Of a stretch of DNA of 64,000 bases, positions 33,157 through 43,657 are shown one piece after another. The first letter of the stretch is position 1, and every line of letters begins with the position of its first letter. The position numbers and the translations under genes are program-made. Below the pieces are notes generated by a model. The model was not told the DNA's origin. It searched no databases and was given only the letters and a program-made list of their open reading frames with translations. Source of the DNA: RSA11 sp965652565 (lineage in GTDB: Bacteria; Actinomycetota; Thermoleophilia; Solirubrobacterales; 70-9); the NCBI GenBank assembly GCA_965652565.1, contig CBFGWL010000001.1:1-64000 (forward strand). Direction: 5' to 3'.

Positions 33157-34218
33157 ATGCAAGAGACAATGAAAGCCCAGCCATCCCCACCGGGGCCGCC
33201 TGCCGGGCGCCCATCGGGCGCCGGGGGGAGGCGATTGGCGGCAGCTTTCGAGATCGTTTCCAGCCTTCCCGTACTGGGCGAGGCGCGTACGCGCGTCCTC
33301 GAGCTTGTGCGCGAGGAGGCGCCCTCGTCCGCGGACATCGCGCAGGCGATCGAGGCCGACGCCGGCCTCGCGATCGCGGTGCTCAAGGCCGCGAACAACG
33401 GCGATGGGCCGAGTGCTCGCACGGCTGGTGTGCAGCAGGCTGTCGAGGAGCTCTCGCCCGAACGGGTCGCCGCGCTGGCCGAGCGCGCGAGCACCTACGA
33501 CGTGCTCGGCGTCGGGGCCGAGCGCTTCGAGCGCTTCCGCAGGCATGCCGTCGCGGTGCGCATCGCGAGCGAGCAGGTCGGCGAGCGGGCGCAGCTCGAT
33601 GACCTCGATGCGCTCGCCGTAGCGGCTCTTCTGCACGACGTGGGCCGGCTCGTCCTCGGCGAGCTCTATGGCCGCGAGCTGGCCGAGCCCGTCAACGGCG
33701 ACGAGCCGCCAGACGAGCGCGCGCGCCGCGAGCGCCGCGAGTACGGGATCGACCACGCCCTGGTTGGCGCCGTGCTGATCAGGCGCTGGGGCCTGCCGGC
33801 GCCGATCGCCGCCGCGGTCGAGCGCCACCACTCTCCGCGCGCAGACGGCATGGCGGGGGCGGTGCGCCTCGCCGACCTCGTCGTGCACCACGCCGCCGGC
33901 CGCCGCGCGCCCGTCCAGGCGCTACGCGAGACAGCGGCGCGGCTCGGGCTCAGCGAGGCCGATCTGCGGGCGCTGCTCTTCGAGTTCCCGCAGGTGAACG
34001 AGGGCCGCCGGCGGGTGAGCGAGCCCTGTCCGCTCTCCCGGCGCGAGATCGACGCGCTGCGCGGGCTCGCCGAAGGCAAGGTCTACAAACAGATCGCGCA
34101 GGAGCTGGGGCTCTCGGTGAGCACCGTCCGCACGCACCTGCACAACGTGTACCGCAAGATCGGCGCCGTCGATCGCGCGCAGGCAGTCCTGATCGCGCGC
34201 GACAAGGGCTGGATCTAG
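33157..34218 (+). CDS. HDOD domain protein with LuxR-type HTH
   Basis: A 353-residue cytoplasmic regulator. The HDOD domain (about 25-250) has LPVLGEARTRVLELV, LLHDVGRLVLGELY and VERHHSPRADG. A C-terminal LuxR/GerE helix-turn-helix (about 290-350) has PLSRREIDALRGLAEGK and LGLSVSTVRTHLHNVYRKIG. HDOD proteins usually sense or relay signals, and here the output should be transcription. TACTCT lies 4 nt before the ATG. It converges with a second LuxR-type regulator 17 nt away. Confidence 0.85.
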   Translation: MQETMKAQPSPPGPPAGRPSGAGGRRLAAAFEIVSSLPVLGEARTRVLELVREEAPSSADIAQAIEADAGLAIAVLKAANNGDGPSARTAGVQQAVEELSPERVAALAERASTYDVLGVGAERFERFRRHAVAVRIASEQVGERAQLDDLDALAVAALLHDVGRLVLGELYGRELAEPVNGDEPPDERARRERREYGIDHALVGAVLIRRWGLPAPIAAAVERHHSPRADGMAGAVRLADLVVHHAAGRRAPVQALRETAARLGLSEADLRALLFEFPQVNEGRRRVSEPCPLSRREIDALRGLAEGKVYKQIAQELGLSVSTVRTHLHNVYRKIGAVDRAQAVLIARDKGWI

Positions 34219-34235
34219 CCCGCGCGCAGGCGCGG

Positions 34236-34850
34236 CTACTCGATCACGCCGAGGCGCATCCCAAGCGCGACGGCGTGGGCCCGATCGCGTGCCCCCAGGC
34301 GGGCGAGGAGGCCCTTCGTGTGGGTGCGCACGGTCTCGATGCTGAGCCCGAGGCGATGTGCGATCTCGGTGGTGGAGAGGCCGTCGGCGAGCAGCTGCAG
34401 GATCTCCCGCTGGCGCTTGGTGAGCGCCGCGGGCCGTTTGCCGTTGGCGGCGGGGTCGACGAAGCGTTCCGCGCCCGCGGCGGCCTCGACGGCGCGGCTC
34501 AGCGCCTCGGGAGGCGAGCTCTTCGCGACGAACGCAAGGGCGCCCGCGGCGAGCGCCTCGCGGGCCGCGTGCCGCTCCGGCCGGCGCGCGTGGGCGACGA
34601 TGCCCGTGCCCGGCATGGCCTTGCGCAGCGCGCGGATCACGCTCGTGCCGCTCACCGACTCGGCGCCGTCGGGCCCGCGCTCGAGCTCGACGATCGCCAC
34701 GTCGAAGCCGCCGGTCTGCGTGTGCGCCTGCAGCGCGGCGCGCCAGTCCGCCGCCTCCTCGACCTCGAAGCGGCCGCTCAGCAGCTCACGAACGCCGAGC
34801 CGGACCACGGGGTGGCCATCGACGACAAGGCAACGACGATCCTCACTCAC
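34236..34850 (-). CDS. LuxR-type regulator with pseudo-receiver domain
   Basis: A 204-residue NarL-like protein with an N-terminal receiver domain (1-115) and a C-terminal GerE helix-turn-helix (about 140-204; LTKRQREILQLLADGLSTTE, then IETVRTHTKGLLARLGARDR). The phosphoacceptor position carries Glu (E55 in VAIVELERG) instead of Asp, and only one of the two N-terminal acids remains (LVVDGHP), while the Lys in FVAKS is kept. It may be constitutively active or sense without phosphorylation. No histidine kinase is nearby. GTG 34850 follows GAGGAAAACC. Confidence 0.85.
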   Translation of the reverse strand: MSEDRRCLVVDGHPVVRLGVRELLSGRFEVEEAADWRAALQAHTQTGGFDVAIVELERGPDGAESVSGTSVIRALRKAMPGTGIVAHARRPERHAAREALAAGALAFVAKSSPPEALSRAVEAAAGAERFVDPAANGKRPAALTKRQREILQLLADGLSTTEIAHRLGLSIETVRTHTKGLLARLGARDRAHAVALGMRLGVIE

Positions 34851-35007
34851 GGTTTTCCTCTGCCCCCTCGCTCGGCACGGGGAACGGCCCCGTAACGACC
34901 GACGGCGCACTTACGGCGCCGACTCGGACCCATCCTAGCTGCGCGGCCCCTGTCATGGGTGCGGTCGCTTCGCTTAGTGCGCCCTTTTTTCCTGTAGAAC
35001 AGCTCAT

Positions 35008-35406
35008 GTGATTTCGGTGACGTCCAAATCGCGCTACGCGGTGCTCGCGATGGCGGAGCTCGCCCTGTCGGGTCCCGATCCCGTGCCCATCGCCCAGATC
35101 GCGGAGCGCCGCAGTATGCCGGTCCAGTTCCTGGAGCAGCTCTTCTCCACGCTGCGCCGGGCTGGCCTGCTGGGCAGCCAGCGCGGCGTGAAGGGCGGCT
35201 ACACCCTCGCGCGGCCGGCAGAGGAGATCACCGTACTGGAGGTCGTCCAGGCTCTCGACGGCAAGGTCGGCGAGGAGGGCAAGGAGGCCGGCGGCATCTG
35301 GGAAGAGGGCGTGGAGGCACTGCGCGCGGTGTTCAGCTCGACGACGATCGCCGACATCGCCAGGCGCGAGGCCCAGGAGGCCGGCGCCGGCATGTACTAC
35401 ATCTGA
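35008..35406 (+). CDS. Rrf2-family regulator, CymR-like
   Basis: A 132-residue winged-helix regulator with the family start SVTSKSRYAVLAMAELAL, the recognition part MPVQFLEQLFSTLRRAGL and the wing SQRGVKGGYTLARP. It has no cysteine at all, so it cannot hold the Fe-S cluster of IscR or NsrR. With cysK and cysE directly downstream (10 nt to cysK), a CymR-like role in cysteine metabolism is the best inference. TAGAAC lies 7 nt before the GTG. Confidence 0.85.
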   Translation: MISVTSKSRYAVLAMAELALSGPDPVPIAQIAERRSMPVQFLEQLFSTLRRAGLLGSQRGVKGGYTLARPAEEITVLEVVQALDGKVGEEGKEAGGIWEEGVEALRAVFSSTTIADIARREAQEAGAGMYYI

Positions 35407-35416
35407 GAGGCCTTTC

Positions 35417-36364
35417 ATGGACGTCACCCCCGCTACCGCCAGCCGCCTCGCCAGCGAGGTCTCCGAAGCGATCGGCGATACACCGCTCGTCGAGCTGCGC
35501 CGGCTCTCCCCGGAGGACGGGGCGACGGTCTACGCGAAGCTCGAGTACATGAATCCCGGCGGCTCGGTGAAGGACCGCATCGGGGTCGCGATGATCGACG
35601 CGGCCGAGCGTGAGGGGCGCATCGCGCCCGGCGAGAGCACGATCGTGGAGCCGACGAGCGGCAACACCGGGATCGCGCTGGCGATGGTCTGCGCGGCTCG
35701 CGGCTACGAGCTCACGCTCACCATGCCCGAGGGCATGAGCCGCGAGCGCACGAAGCTGCTGCGGGCCTACGGGGCGGAGGTGCTCGAGACGCCCTCGATG
35801 GGCGGCATGGGGGAGGCGATCGACGCGGCGAACAAGATCGTGGCCGAGCACGGGGCGTTCATGCCGCAGCAGTTCTCGAACCCCGCGAACCCCGAGATCC
35901 ACCGGCGCACGACGGCGGAGGAGATCTGGCGCGACCTCGACGGGGAGATCGACGCGTTCGTCTGTGGCGTCGGCACGGGCGGCACGATCACCGGCGTGGG
36001 CCAGGTCCTCAAGGAGCGCCGCCCCGAAGCGCTTTGCATCGCCGTCGAGCCCGCGACCTCGGCCGTGCTCTCCGGCTGCCTGCCGGGCCCGCACAAGATC
36101 CAGGGCATCGGGGCGGGGTTCATCCCGGATGTCCTCGACCGCAGCGTGATCGACGAGGTAATCCCGATGGACGACGAGGTCGCGCTCGAGATGGCGCACG
36201 AGGTCGCCCACAAGGAAGGCCTGATGGTGGGAATTTCGGCGGGCGCCGCGATCGCCGCCGCGCTGGACGTCGCGCGCCGCCCCGAGCTGCGCGGCAAGCG
36301 CGTTGTCACGATCGCGCCCGACGGCGGGGACCGCTACATGTCGTTGCCATTCTTCGGGGAGTAG
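35417..36364 (+). CDS. cysK: Cysteine synthase
   Basis: PLP enzyme making cysteine from O-acetylserine and sulfide. The PLP lysine is in NPGGSVKDR (K52), the phosphate-binding loop TSGNTG is at 80-85, and GTGGTITGVGQVLK follows. The 315-residue length is standard. It abuts cysE, its partner in the cysteine synthase complex; in Bacillus CysK is also the co-regulator of CymR, which fits the upstream Rrf2 gene. Confidence 0.95.
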   Translation: MDVTPATASRLASEVSEAIGDTPLVELRRLSPEDGATVYAKLEYMNPGGSVKDRIGVAMIDAAEREGRIAPGESTIVEPTSGNTGIALAMVCAARGYELTLTMPEGMSRERTKLLRAYGAEVLETPSMGGMGEAIDAANKIVAEHGAFMPQQFSNPANPEIHRRTTAEEIWRDLDGEIDAFVCGVGTGGTITGVGQVLKERRPEALCIAVEPATSAVLSGCLPGPHKIQGIGAGFIPDVLDRSVIDEVIPMDDEVALEMAHEVAHKEGLMVGISAGAAIAAALDVARRPELRGKRVVTIAPDGGDRYMSLPFFGE

Positions 36365-37105
36365 GTGCCGATGATCGGCGTTGGGACGCTCAGGAACGTG
36401 ATCAAGGAGGTCCGCTGCGATGTCGCCGCGGCGCGCGAGCGCGACCCCGCGGCGCAGGGTGTGGGGACCTTCGAGATCCTCGCGAGCTGGCCCGGGGTGC
36501 AGGCACTGCTCGCCCACCGGATCGCGCACGCGCTCTGGGAGGCCGGGGCGCCGCTCCTGCCGCGCTTCATCGCCTTCGTGAGCCGCTCGGTGACCGGCAT
36601 CGAGATCCACCCGGCGGCCAAGATCGGCAGCGAGTTCTTCATCGACCACGGCTCCGGCGTCGTCATCGGCGAGACCGCGGAGATCGGCGAGCGCGTGACG
36701 CTGTACCAGGGGGTCACCCTGGGCGGCACAGGCTTCGCGCAGGGCAAGCGCCACCCGACCGTCCAGGACGACGTGACGATCGGCTCCGGCGCCAAGCTGC
36801 TGGGCCCGATCACCGTGGGCCACGGCGCGAAGATCGGCGCGAACACAGTCGTCATCAAGGACGTGCCGCCGAACTCCACCGTCGTCGGCAACCCGGGCCA
36901 CCCCGTGCGGGTGGAGGGCCGGCGGGTGGAGGGCCCGGACGCGGACTGGATCCACCTCCCGGATCCGGTCGCCGACGCGATCAAGGCGCTCTCCGAGCGT
37001 CTCGCCGCGGCGGAGCGCAGGCTCGCCGAGCTCGACGGCCAGCCCACCGAGGCACAGGTCATCGAGCTCGAGCGCAAGCGCGGCCCTTCGAGCGCGGGCG
37101 GCTGA
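36365..37105 (+). CDS. cysE: Serine O-acetyltransferase
   Basis: Makes O-acetylserine, the substrate of CysK. A helical N-terminal part (about 1-75) is followed by a left-handed beta-helix of hexapeptide repeats (IEIHPAAKIGSEFFIDHGSG, VVIGETAEIG, GVTLGGTG). The catalytic His is in IDHGSG. The GTG start immediately follows the cysK stop; an ATG two codons further is an alternative. The C-terminus adds about 45 residues with a coiled coil beyond the usual end. Confidence 0.94.
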   Translation: MPMIGVGTLRNVIKEVRCDVAAARERDPAAQGVGTFEILASWPGVQALLAHRIAHALWEAGAPLLPRFIAFVSRSVTGIEIHPAAKIGSEFFIDHGSGVVIGETAEIGERVTLYQGVTLGGTGFAQGKRHPTVQDDVTIGSGAKLLGPITVGHGAKIGANTVVIKDVPPNSTVVGNPGHPVRVEGRRVEGPDADWIHLPDPVADAIKALSERLAAAERRLAELDGQPTEAQVIELERKRGPSSAGG

Positions 37106-37138
37106 CCCGAAGCCGCTTCCGGGCGCCGCTCGCCCATC

Positions 37139-37144
37139 TATCCT
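37139..37144 (+). promoter_or_regulatory. -10 hexamer TATCCT before the helicase gene
   Basis: TATCCT ends 7 nt before GTG 37152, without a Shine-Dalgarno. Confidence 0.4.
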
Positions 37145-37151
37145 CGGTTGA

Positions 37152-39410
<2,259 letters not shown>

Positions 39411-39415
39411 CGCCC

Positions 39416-40267
39416 GTGGCCAAGGTCATCGACGGCAAAGCGGTCGCCGCCGACGTGCGCGCCGCGGTGGCGCAGGAGGTGGAGGCCTTCCGCGCCGAGA
39501 CCGGGCAGACCCCGGGGCTCGCGACCGTGCTGGTGGGGGAGGACCCGGCCTCGCATGTATACGTGGGCAACAAGATCCGCGCCTGCGAGGAGGTGGGCAT
39601 CCGCTCGATCCACCACCATCTCGGCGAGGCGACGCCGCAGGACGAGCTGCTCGACCTCGTCCGTGGGCTCGGGGAGGACGACACGGTCGACGGGATCCTC
39701 GTGCAGATGCCCGTCCCGGACCAGATCGACCCGGACGAGGTGATCGCCGCGATCCCGCCCGAAAAGGACGTGGACGGCCTCACCGCGACGAGCGCGGGCC
39801 TACTCGCTCAGGGGCGCCCAGGGCTCGTGCCCTGCACCCCCCAGGGAGTGATGGAGCTCCTGCGCGTCGCGGGCACGGACGTCGAGGGCAAGCGCGCCGT
39901 GATCGTCGGGCGCTCGATCCTGGTTGGCCGTCCGCTCGGCGCGCTGCTTCTCAACGCGAACGCGACGGTCACGATCTGTCACTCGCGCACTGCCGATCTG
40001 CCCGCCGTCTGCCGTGAGGCCGACATCCTGATCGCGGCGGTGGGGAGGCCGCGCATGGTCAAGGGCGACTGGGTCAAGCCCGGCGCCACGGTGATCGACG
40101 TGGGCATCAACCGCACAGACGACGGGCTCGTCGGGGACGTGGACTACGAGCCGGCCAGCGAGCGCGCGGCCGCGATCACGCCGGTGCCCGGCGGCGTCGG
40201 CCCGATGACGATCGCGATGCTCCTGCGCAACACCCTGCTCGCCGCCGGGCGCAGGTATTCCACGTAA
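39416..40267 (+). CDS. folD: Methylenetetrahydrofolate dehydrogenase/cyclohydrolase
   Basis: Bifunctional enzyme interconverting methylene-, methenyl- and formyl-tetrahydrofolate. The 283-residue product has the catalytic Lys in YVGNKIRAC (K53), DGILVQMPVP, the Rossmann part VIVGRSILVGRPL and the end PGGVGPMTIAMLLRNTL. GTG 39416 lies 5 nt after the helicase stop; the frame is open far upstream, but that part is antisense-like noise inside the helicase gene. Confidence 0.96.
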   Translation: MAKVIDGKAVAADVRAAVAQEVEAFRAETGQTPGLATVLVGEDPASHVYVGNKIRACEEVGIRSIHHHLGEATPQDELLDLVRGLGEDDTVDGILVQMPVPDQIDPDEVIAAIPPEKDVDGLTATSAGLLAQGRPGLVPCTPQGVMELLRVAGTDVEGKRAVIVGRSILVGRPLGALLLNANATVTICHSRTADLPAVCREADILIAAVGRPRMVKGDWVKPGATVIDVGINRTDDGLVGDVDYEPASERAAAITPVPGGVGPMTIAMLLRNTLLAAGRRYST

Positions 40268-40276
40268 CGCCCCGTA

Positions 40277-40296
40277 TAGGGTCTTTCGAGAAGACC
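40277..40296 (+). promoter_or_regulatory. -10 TAGGGT plus start-site hairpin
   Basis: TAGGGT (40277-40282) is a candidate -10. GGTCTT-TCGAG-AAGACC (40280-40296) could form a hairpin at the 5' end of the transcript. The ribosome binding site GAGGAGGGAG follows near 40320. Confidence 0.4.
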
Positions 40297-40337
40297 GAGT
40301 AACCGGTCAGTACAACCCCGAGGAGGGAGAGTTCCGC

Positions 40338-40847
40338 ATGGAAAACCTTCGAACCGGCGAAAAGATCGCTGGTGCGGCCGGCATCGCCCTGCTGCTCATC
40401 ATGTTCATCTTCGACTGGTTCAACGTCAGCGCGGACGCTGGCGGGTTCGAGGTCTCCGCGGGCGGCAACGCCTGGGAGGTCTTCTCGTTCATCGACATCG
40501 TGCTCTTCGTGGCCGCCCTGGCAGCGATCGGGCTGGTTCTGATGAGCGCGACGCAATCGCAGGCGAACATGCCCGTCGCGATGAGCGCTCTGGTGGCGGG
40601 ACTCGGCATCCTCGCGACGGTGCTGGTCCTCTACCGGATCATCGATCCGCCGGGGCTCGACAACGCCGAGGACTTCGGCGTCGACATCGGGCGCAGCATC
40701 GGCGTGTGGCTGGGTCTGATCGCGTCAGCGGGCATCGCCTATGGGGGTTGGCAGGCGATGCAGGAAGAGGGCACCTCGTTCTCCGCGCAGCGCGACAACG
40801 TCGGTGGTGGCGGCAACCCGCCGTCGAGCGCGCCGCCGTCGGCCTAG
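40338..40847 (+). CDS. Four-helix membrane protein, unknown function
   Basis: A 169-residue protein with about four membrane helices (about 10-28, 48-70, 79-100, 118-140) and a Gly/Pro/Ser-rich C-terminal tail. The first loop after helix 1 is polar (DWFNVSADAGGFEVS). The Shine-Dalgarno GAGGAGGGAG lies upstream of the ATG. I do not recognise a family with confidence. It stands alone, converging with the GMC oxidoreductase gene. Confidence 0.75.
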   Translation: MENLRTGEKIAGAAGIALLLIMFIFDWFNVSADAGGFEVSAGGNAWEVFSFIDIVLFVAALAAIGLVLMSATQSQANMPVAMSALVAGLGILATVLVLYRIIDPPGLDNAEDFGVDIGRSIGVWLGLIASAGIAYGGWQAMQEEGTSFSAQRDNVGGGGNPPSSAPPSA

Positions 40848-40876
40848 AGCGCCCAATCCAAACAACGCGTTCGCAG

Positions 40877-40898
40877 GCGGCCGCCCTCGGGCGGCCGC
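40877..40898. terminator. GC hairpin between convergent genes
   Basis: GCGGCCGCC, loop CTCG, GGCGGCCGC is a perfect 9-bp stem in the 75-nt gap. No T tract, so efficiency is uncertain. Confidence 0.5.
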
Positions 40899-40922
40899 TT
40901 CGCGTTCGGCGTCAGGTTCGGC

Positions 40923-42797
40923 TCAGCGCTCGGCGAGCTGACGGGCGACGTTCGCCGCCATCGCGATGATCGTCATCATCGGGTTGACCCCGATCGAGCT
41001 CGGAAACAGGCTGCCGTCGGCGACGAGCAGGCCCTCGTAGCCGTGGACCGCCCCGTCGGTGTCGACGACGCCGCGCGCGGGATCGGCGTCCATGCGCGCG
41101 GTGCCGAGCGGGTGGAACGCCTCGAGCCGCAGGCGCCTCGCGGGTGGGGGAGAGGCGTCGAGCTCGGGGATCCCGTTGCGCGAGACCACCGGCAGGCCGC
41201 CGATCTGCGGATACACCTCGCGCGCGCCCGCCGCGTAGAAGAGCTCGGCGGCGCGCGCGATCCCGAAGGCCAGGCGCGCGGCGTCGTCGCGCGTGAGCCG
41301 GTACGTGATGCGCAGCGAGCCGTCGCCGGCGAGGCCTACCCGCCCGCGCGAGCGGTCGGAGAGATGGACGCCGGTCGAGGCCACGTGCCCGTAATCGGCG
41401 AGGCGACGCTCGTAGGCCGCGCCCGTTCCGGGCAGCCACTGACCTCCGAAGGCAAGCGGGGTGAACGTCGCCTCCAGCAGGAGCCCGTAGCGCTCCCACT
41501 CGGTCACGGCGTAGCTCTGCATGACGCCCTCCCAACCGCGCACCTCCTCGTCGAAGCGCGCGCCCACCCAGCACGCCGGGTGAATGCGCAGGTTGCGCCC
41601 GAGCTCGCCGCTGCGCGAGCGCACGCCGGAGCGCATCAGCAGCTCGGGGGTGCCGAACGCGCCGCCCGCCACGATCACGGCCTTGCGAGCACGCACGTTG
41701 TAGCGGCGCGGCCGGGGCGCCGCGGGGTCCTCCATGCCGGCGGAGCACTCCACGCCGATCGCCCGCTTGCCCTCGAAGAGGATCCGCCGCGCCTCGACGC
41801 CGGCCCGCACGCGCGCGCCCGCCGCCACCGCGCGAGGCAGATACGAGACGTGCACGGCCCGCTTCGCGTCGAGCCGGCAGCCCAGGGGGCACGAGCTGCA
41901 CTGCACGCAGCGTCCCGCGTTGCGCGAGAGCGGGCGGTGCGCCACGCCGAGCTCCTGCGCGCCCTCCATGAGCAGCTGGCCGTTTCGGCCCATGCGCTCG
42001 GGGTCGACCGGCGCGACGTGCAAGAGCTCTTCGGCCGCCGCGTAGTCGGCGTCCATCGCGGTGATCCACTCGATCCCCGCCTCCTCGCGCCAGCGCTCGA
42101 GCACGCCCCGCGGCGCGCGGAAGCACGTCCCGGAGTTGATGACCGTCGTACCACCGACCGCCCGGCCCACGGGCGTGGGGATCGCCGGCAGGCCTTCGGC
42201 GATCGTGAGCCCCCCGTCGCGGTAGAGCTGGGTGATCGCGGCGAGCGGCTCATCGGGGTAGCTGCGCCTGTCGACGTAAGGGCCCGCCTCGAGTACGAGC
42301 ACGTCGAGGCCGGCTTCGGCGAGCACGGTCGCGGCCACCGCGCCGCCCGCGCCCGAGCCGACGATCACGACGTCACAGTCCTCGCCGTCGGCGGCCGGCT
42401 GCAGGTCGCCGAGGGGCGCCTCGCCTTCCGGCGCGGGGGGTTCCGGACCGTCGACGGCGCACGCCACCTCCGTGCCGAGCGCGGCCGGCACGCGCGGGTC
42501 GTTGGCGTAGCCGATCCCGTGAAGCACCTTGAGGAGGAGCAGGAGGTCCTGCCGAAGCCAGGAGTCCGACGCGTCCATCTGGCGCAGGAAGTCCTGGCGA
42601 GCCTCCAGGCTCGCGCGCGAGAAGCGCCAGGGAAACGGCGCCCACTCGAACGCCCGCAGGGCGAGGCGCACCATCGCGACGCGACGGCGCGGCAAGGAGC
42701 CGAGGTAGCGCTGGAGCGCGGCGGCGACGTCGACCGCGTCTGGATCGCCGTCGTCCGGCCCGGCCGCGCGCGGGAGGCCTGCGACGCCGGGGATCAT
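40923..42797 (-). CDS. GMC-family FAD oxidoreductase
   Basis: A 624-residue flavoprotein resembling long-chain alcohol oxidases and other GMC enzymes. An N-terminal helical region (1-135) resembles gluconate 2-dehydrogenase subunit 3. The FAD motif VVIVGSGAGGAVAATVLAEAG starts at about 143 (split: VVIVGSGAGGAVAATV, LAEAG), and GGTTVINSGTCFRAP follows. A Cys cluster CVQCSSCPLGC may bind a metal. The C-terminal HPLGTARMD and NPMMTIIAMAANVA are GMC hallmarks. ATG 42797 is the first canonical start, but the frame upstream, back to a TGA, reads LSAAELRTLRAFAEA, which looks like a conserved N-terminus. Confidence 0.85.
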   Translation of the reverse strand: MIPGVAGLPRAAGPDDGDPDAVDVAAALQRYLGSLPRRRVAMVRLALRAFEWAPFPWRFSRASLEARQDFLRQMDASDSWLRQDLLLLLKVLHGIGYANDPRVPAALGTEVACAVDGPEPPAPEGEAPLGDLQPAADGEDCDVVIVGSGAGGAVAATVLAEAGLDVLVLEAGPYVDRRSYPDEPLAAITQLYRDGGLTIAEGLPAIPTPVGRAVGGTTVINSGTCFRAPRGVLERWREEAGIEWITAMDADYAAAEELLHVAPVDPERMGRNGQLLMEGAQELGVAHRPLSRNAGRCVQCSSCPLGCRLDAKRAVHVSYLPRAVAAGARVRAGVEARRILFEGKRAIGVECSAGMEDPAAPRPRRYNVRARKAVIVAGGAFGTPELLMRSGVRSRSGELGRNLRIHPACWVGARFDEEVRGWEGVMQSYAVTEWERYGLLLEATFTPLAFGGQWLPGTGAAYERRLADYGHVASTGVHLSDRSRGRVGLAGDGSLRITYRLTRDDAARLAFGIARAAELFYAAGAREVYPQIGGLPVVSRNGIPELDASPPPARRLRLEAFHPLGTARMDADPARGVVDTDGAVHGYEGLLVADGSLFPSSIGVNPMMTIIAMAANVARQLAER

Positions 42798-42857
42798 CGC
42801 CTCGGCGAATGCCCGCAGCGTGCGCAGCTCGGCGGCGCTAAGCCCCGGCGCGCGCCT

Positions 42858-43301
42858 TCAAGACGGGGCGGCGGGCGCGCCGACCCGGCCCGCGACCGAC
42901 CAGAGCACGAGCGTGACCGCGACGAGCGCCCCGTCCACGAGGAAGTTCAAGAGGTAGGCGAAGACGTCCGCGTCGAAGATGAAGAACCCAAGGGCAGCGA
43001 GCGAACTCGCCGCCTTGCCCGCGGCAAGCACCAGGAGAAGCGGCCGGTAGCGCGCCACATCGGTCTGCGCCAGCACGCAGATGCCGGTGATCACCGTCAT
43101 GTAGGCGAAGCCGAGGGCGAGCCACAGCTGCTCGGCCGTCGCGGGCGCCGGCGTGAAGTCGCCGAACCACTTGCCGACGTCGTCGAGCGTCCCGAGCACG
43201 CCGTCGGGCGTGACGATGAAGAGCAGCCCGACCACCGCGAAGCTCGCGGCCAGAAGTCGCAAGCTCAAAACGACGAAACGCTCGGCGGCGGCCCCCGTCA
43301 T
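42858..43301 (-). CDS. Four-helix membrane protein upstream of GMC oxidoreductase
   Basis: A 147-residue protein with about four membrane helices (about 10-28, 60-78, 86-104, 115-135). No function recognised. Its TGA stop lies in the same reading frame as the GMC gene 60 nt downstream, with no other stop between. ATG 43301 is preceded by a -10 hexamer. Divergent from gatC. Confidence 0.7.
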   Translation of the reverse strand: MTGAAAERFVVLSLRLLAASFAVVGLLFIVTPDGVLGTLDDVGKWFGDFTPAPATAEQLWLALGFAYMTVITGICVLAQTDVARYRPLLLVLAAGKAASSLAALGFFIFDADVFAYLLNFLVDGALVAVTLVLWSVAGRVGAPAAPS

Positions 43302-43310
43302 TGCGCCGCG

Positions 43311-43316
43311 ATCCTA
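43311..43316 (-). promoter_or_regulatory. -10 hexamer TAGGAT, minus strand
   Basis: On the minus strand TAGGAT ends 9 nt before the ATG at 43301. Confidence 0.4.
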
Positions 43317-43358
43317 ACCCGCCCGGCGGCCCGCTCGCCGCAGCCGCGGGCGCGTCCA

Positions 43359-43364
43359 TAGAAT
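43359..43364 (+). promoter_or_regulatory. -10 hexamer TAGAAT before gatC
   Basis: TAGAAT ends 8 nt before GTG 43373, which decides the gatC start. Confidence 0.45.
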
Positions 43365-43372
43365 CAGGCCCC

Positions 43373-43657
43373 GTGATCGATCGCGAGCAGGTAGTTCACG
43401 TGGCGCGCCTCGCGCGTCTCGAGCTCTCCGAAGAGGAGCTCGAGCGGATGCAAACGGAGCTCTCGGGGATCCTCGAGCACGTCGACCGGATCGCGTCGCT
43501 GGATCTCAGCGACGTCGAGCCGACCTCGCACGTCGTGGCGCTGGAGAACGTGCTGCGCCCGGACGAGCCGCGTCCCAGCCTCCCGCGCGAGCGCGCTCTC
43601 GAGCCCGCCCCCGATCCGTACGAAGGCGCCTTCCGGGTCCCGTCGCCAAGCGCGTGA
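43373..43657 (+). CDS. gatC: Asp/Glu-tRNA amidotransferase subunit C
   Basis: Small subunit that stabilises GatA in the amidotransferase complex. The 94-residue product matches in length and pattern (VVHVARLARLELSEEELERM, ILEHVDRIASLDLSDVEPT). The start is GTG 43373, since the frame upstream has no similarity. It overlaps gatA by 4 nt (GTGA). Confidence 0.95.
   Translation: MIDREQVVHVARLARLELSEEELERMQTELSGILEHVDRIASLDLSDVEPTSHVVALENVLRPDEPRPSLPRERALEPAPDPYEGAFRVPSPSA

Noticed and set aside
42858..42860. Selenocysteine at the in-frame TGA
   Set aside because: No selenoprotein family is known for either part and no SECIS-like hairpin was evident; treated as a normal stop.
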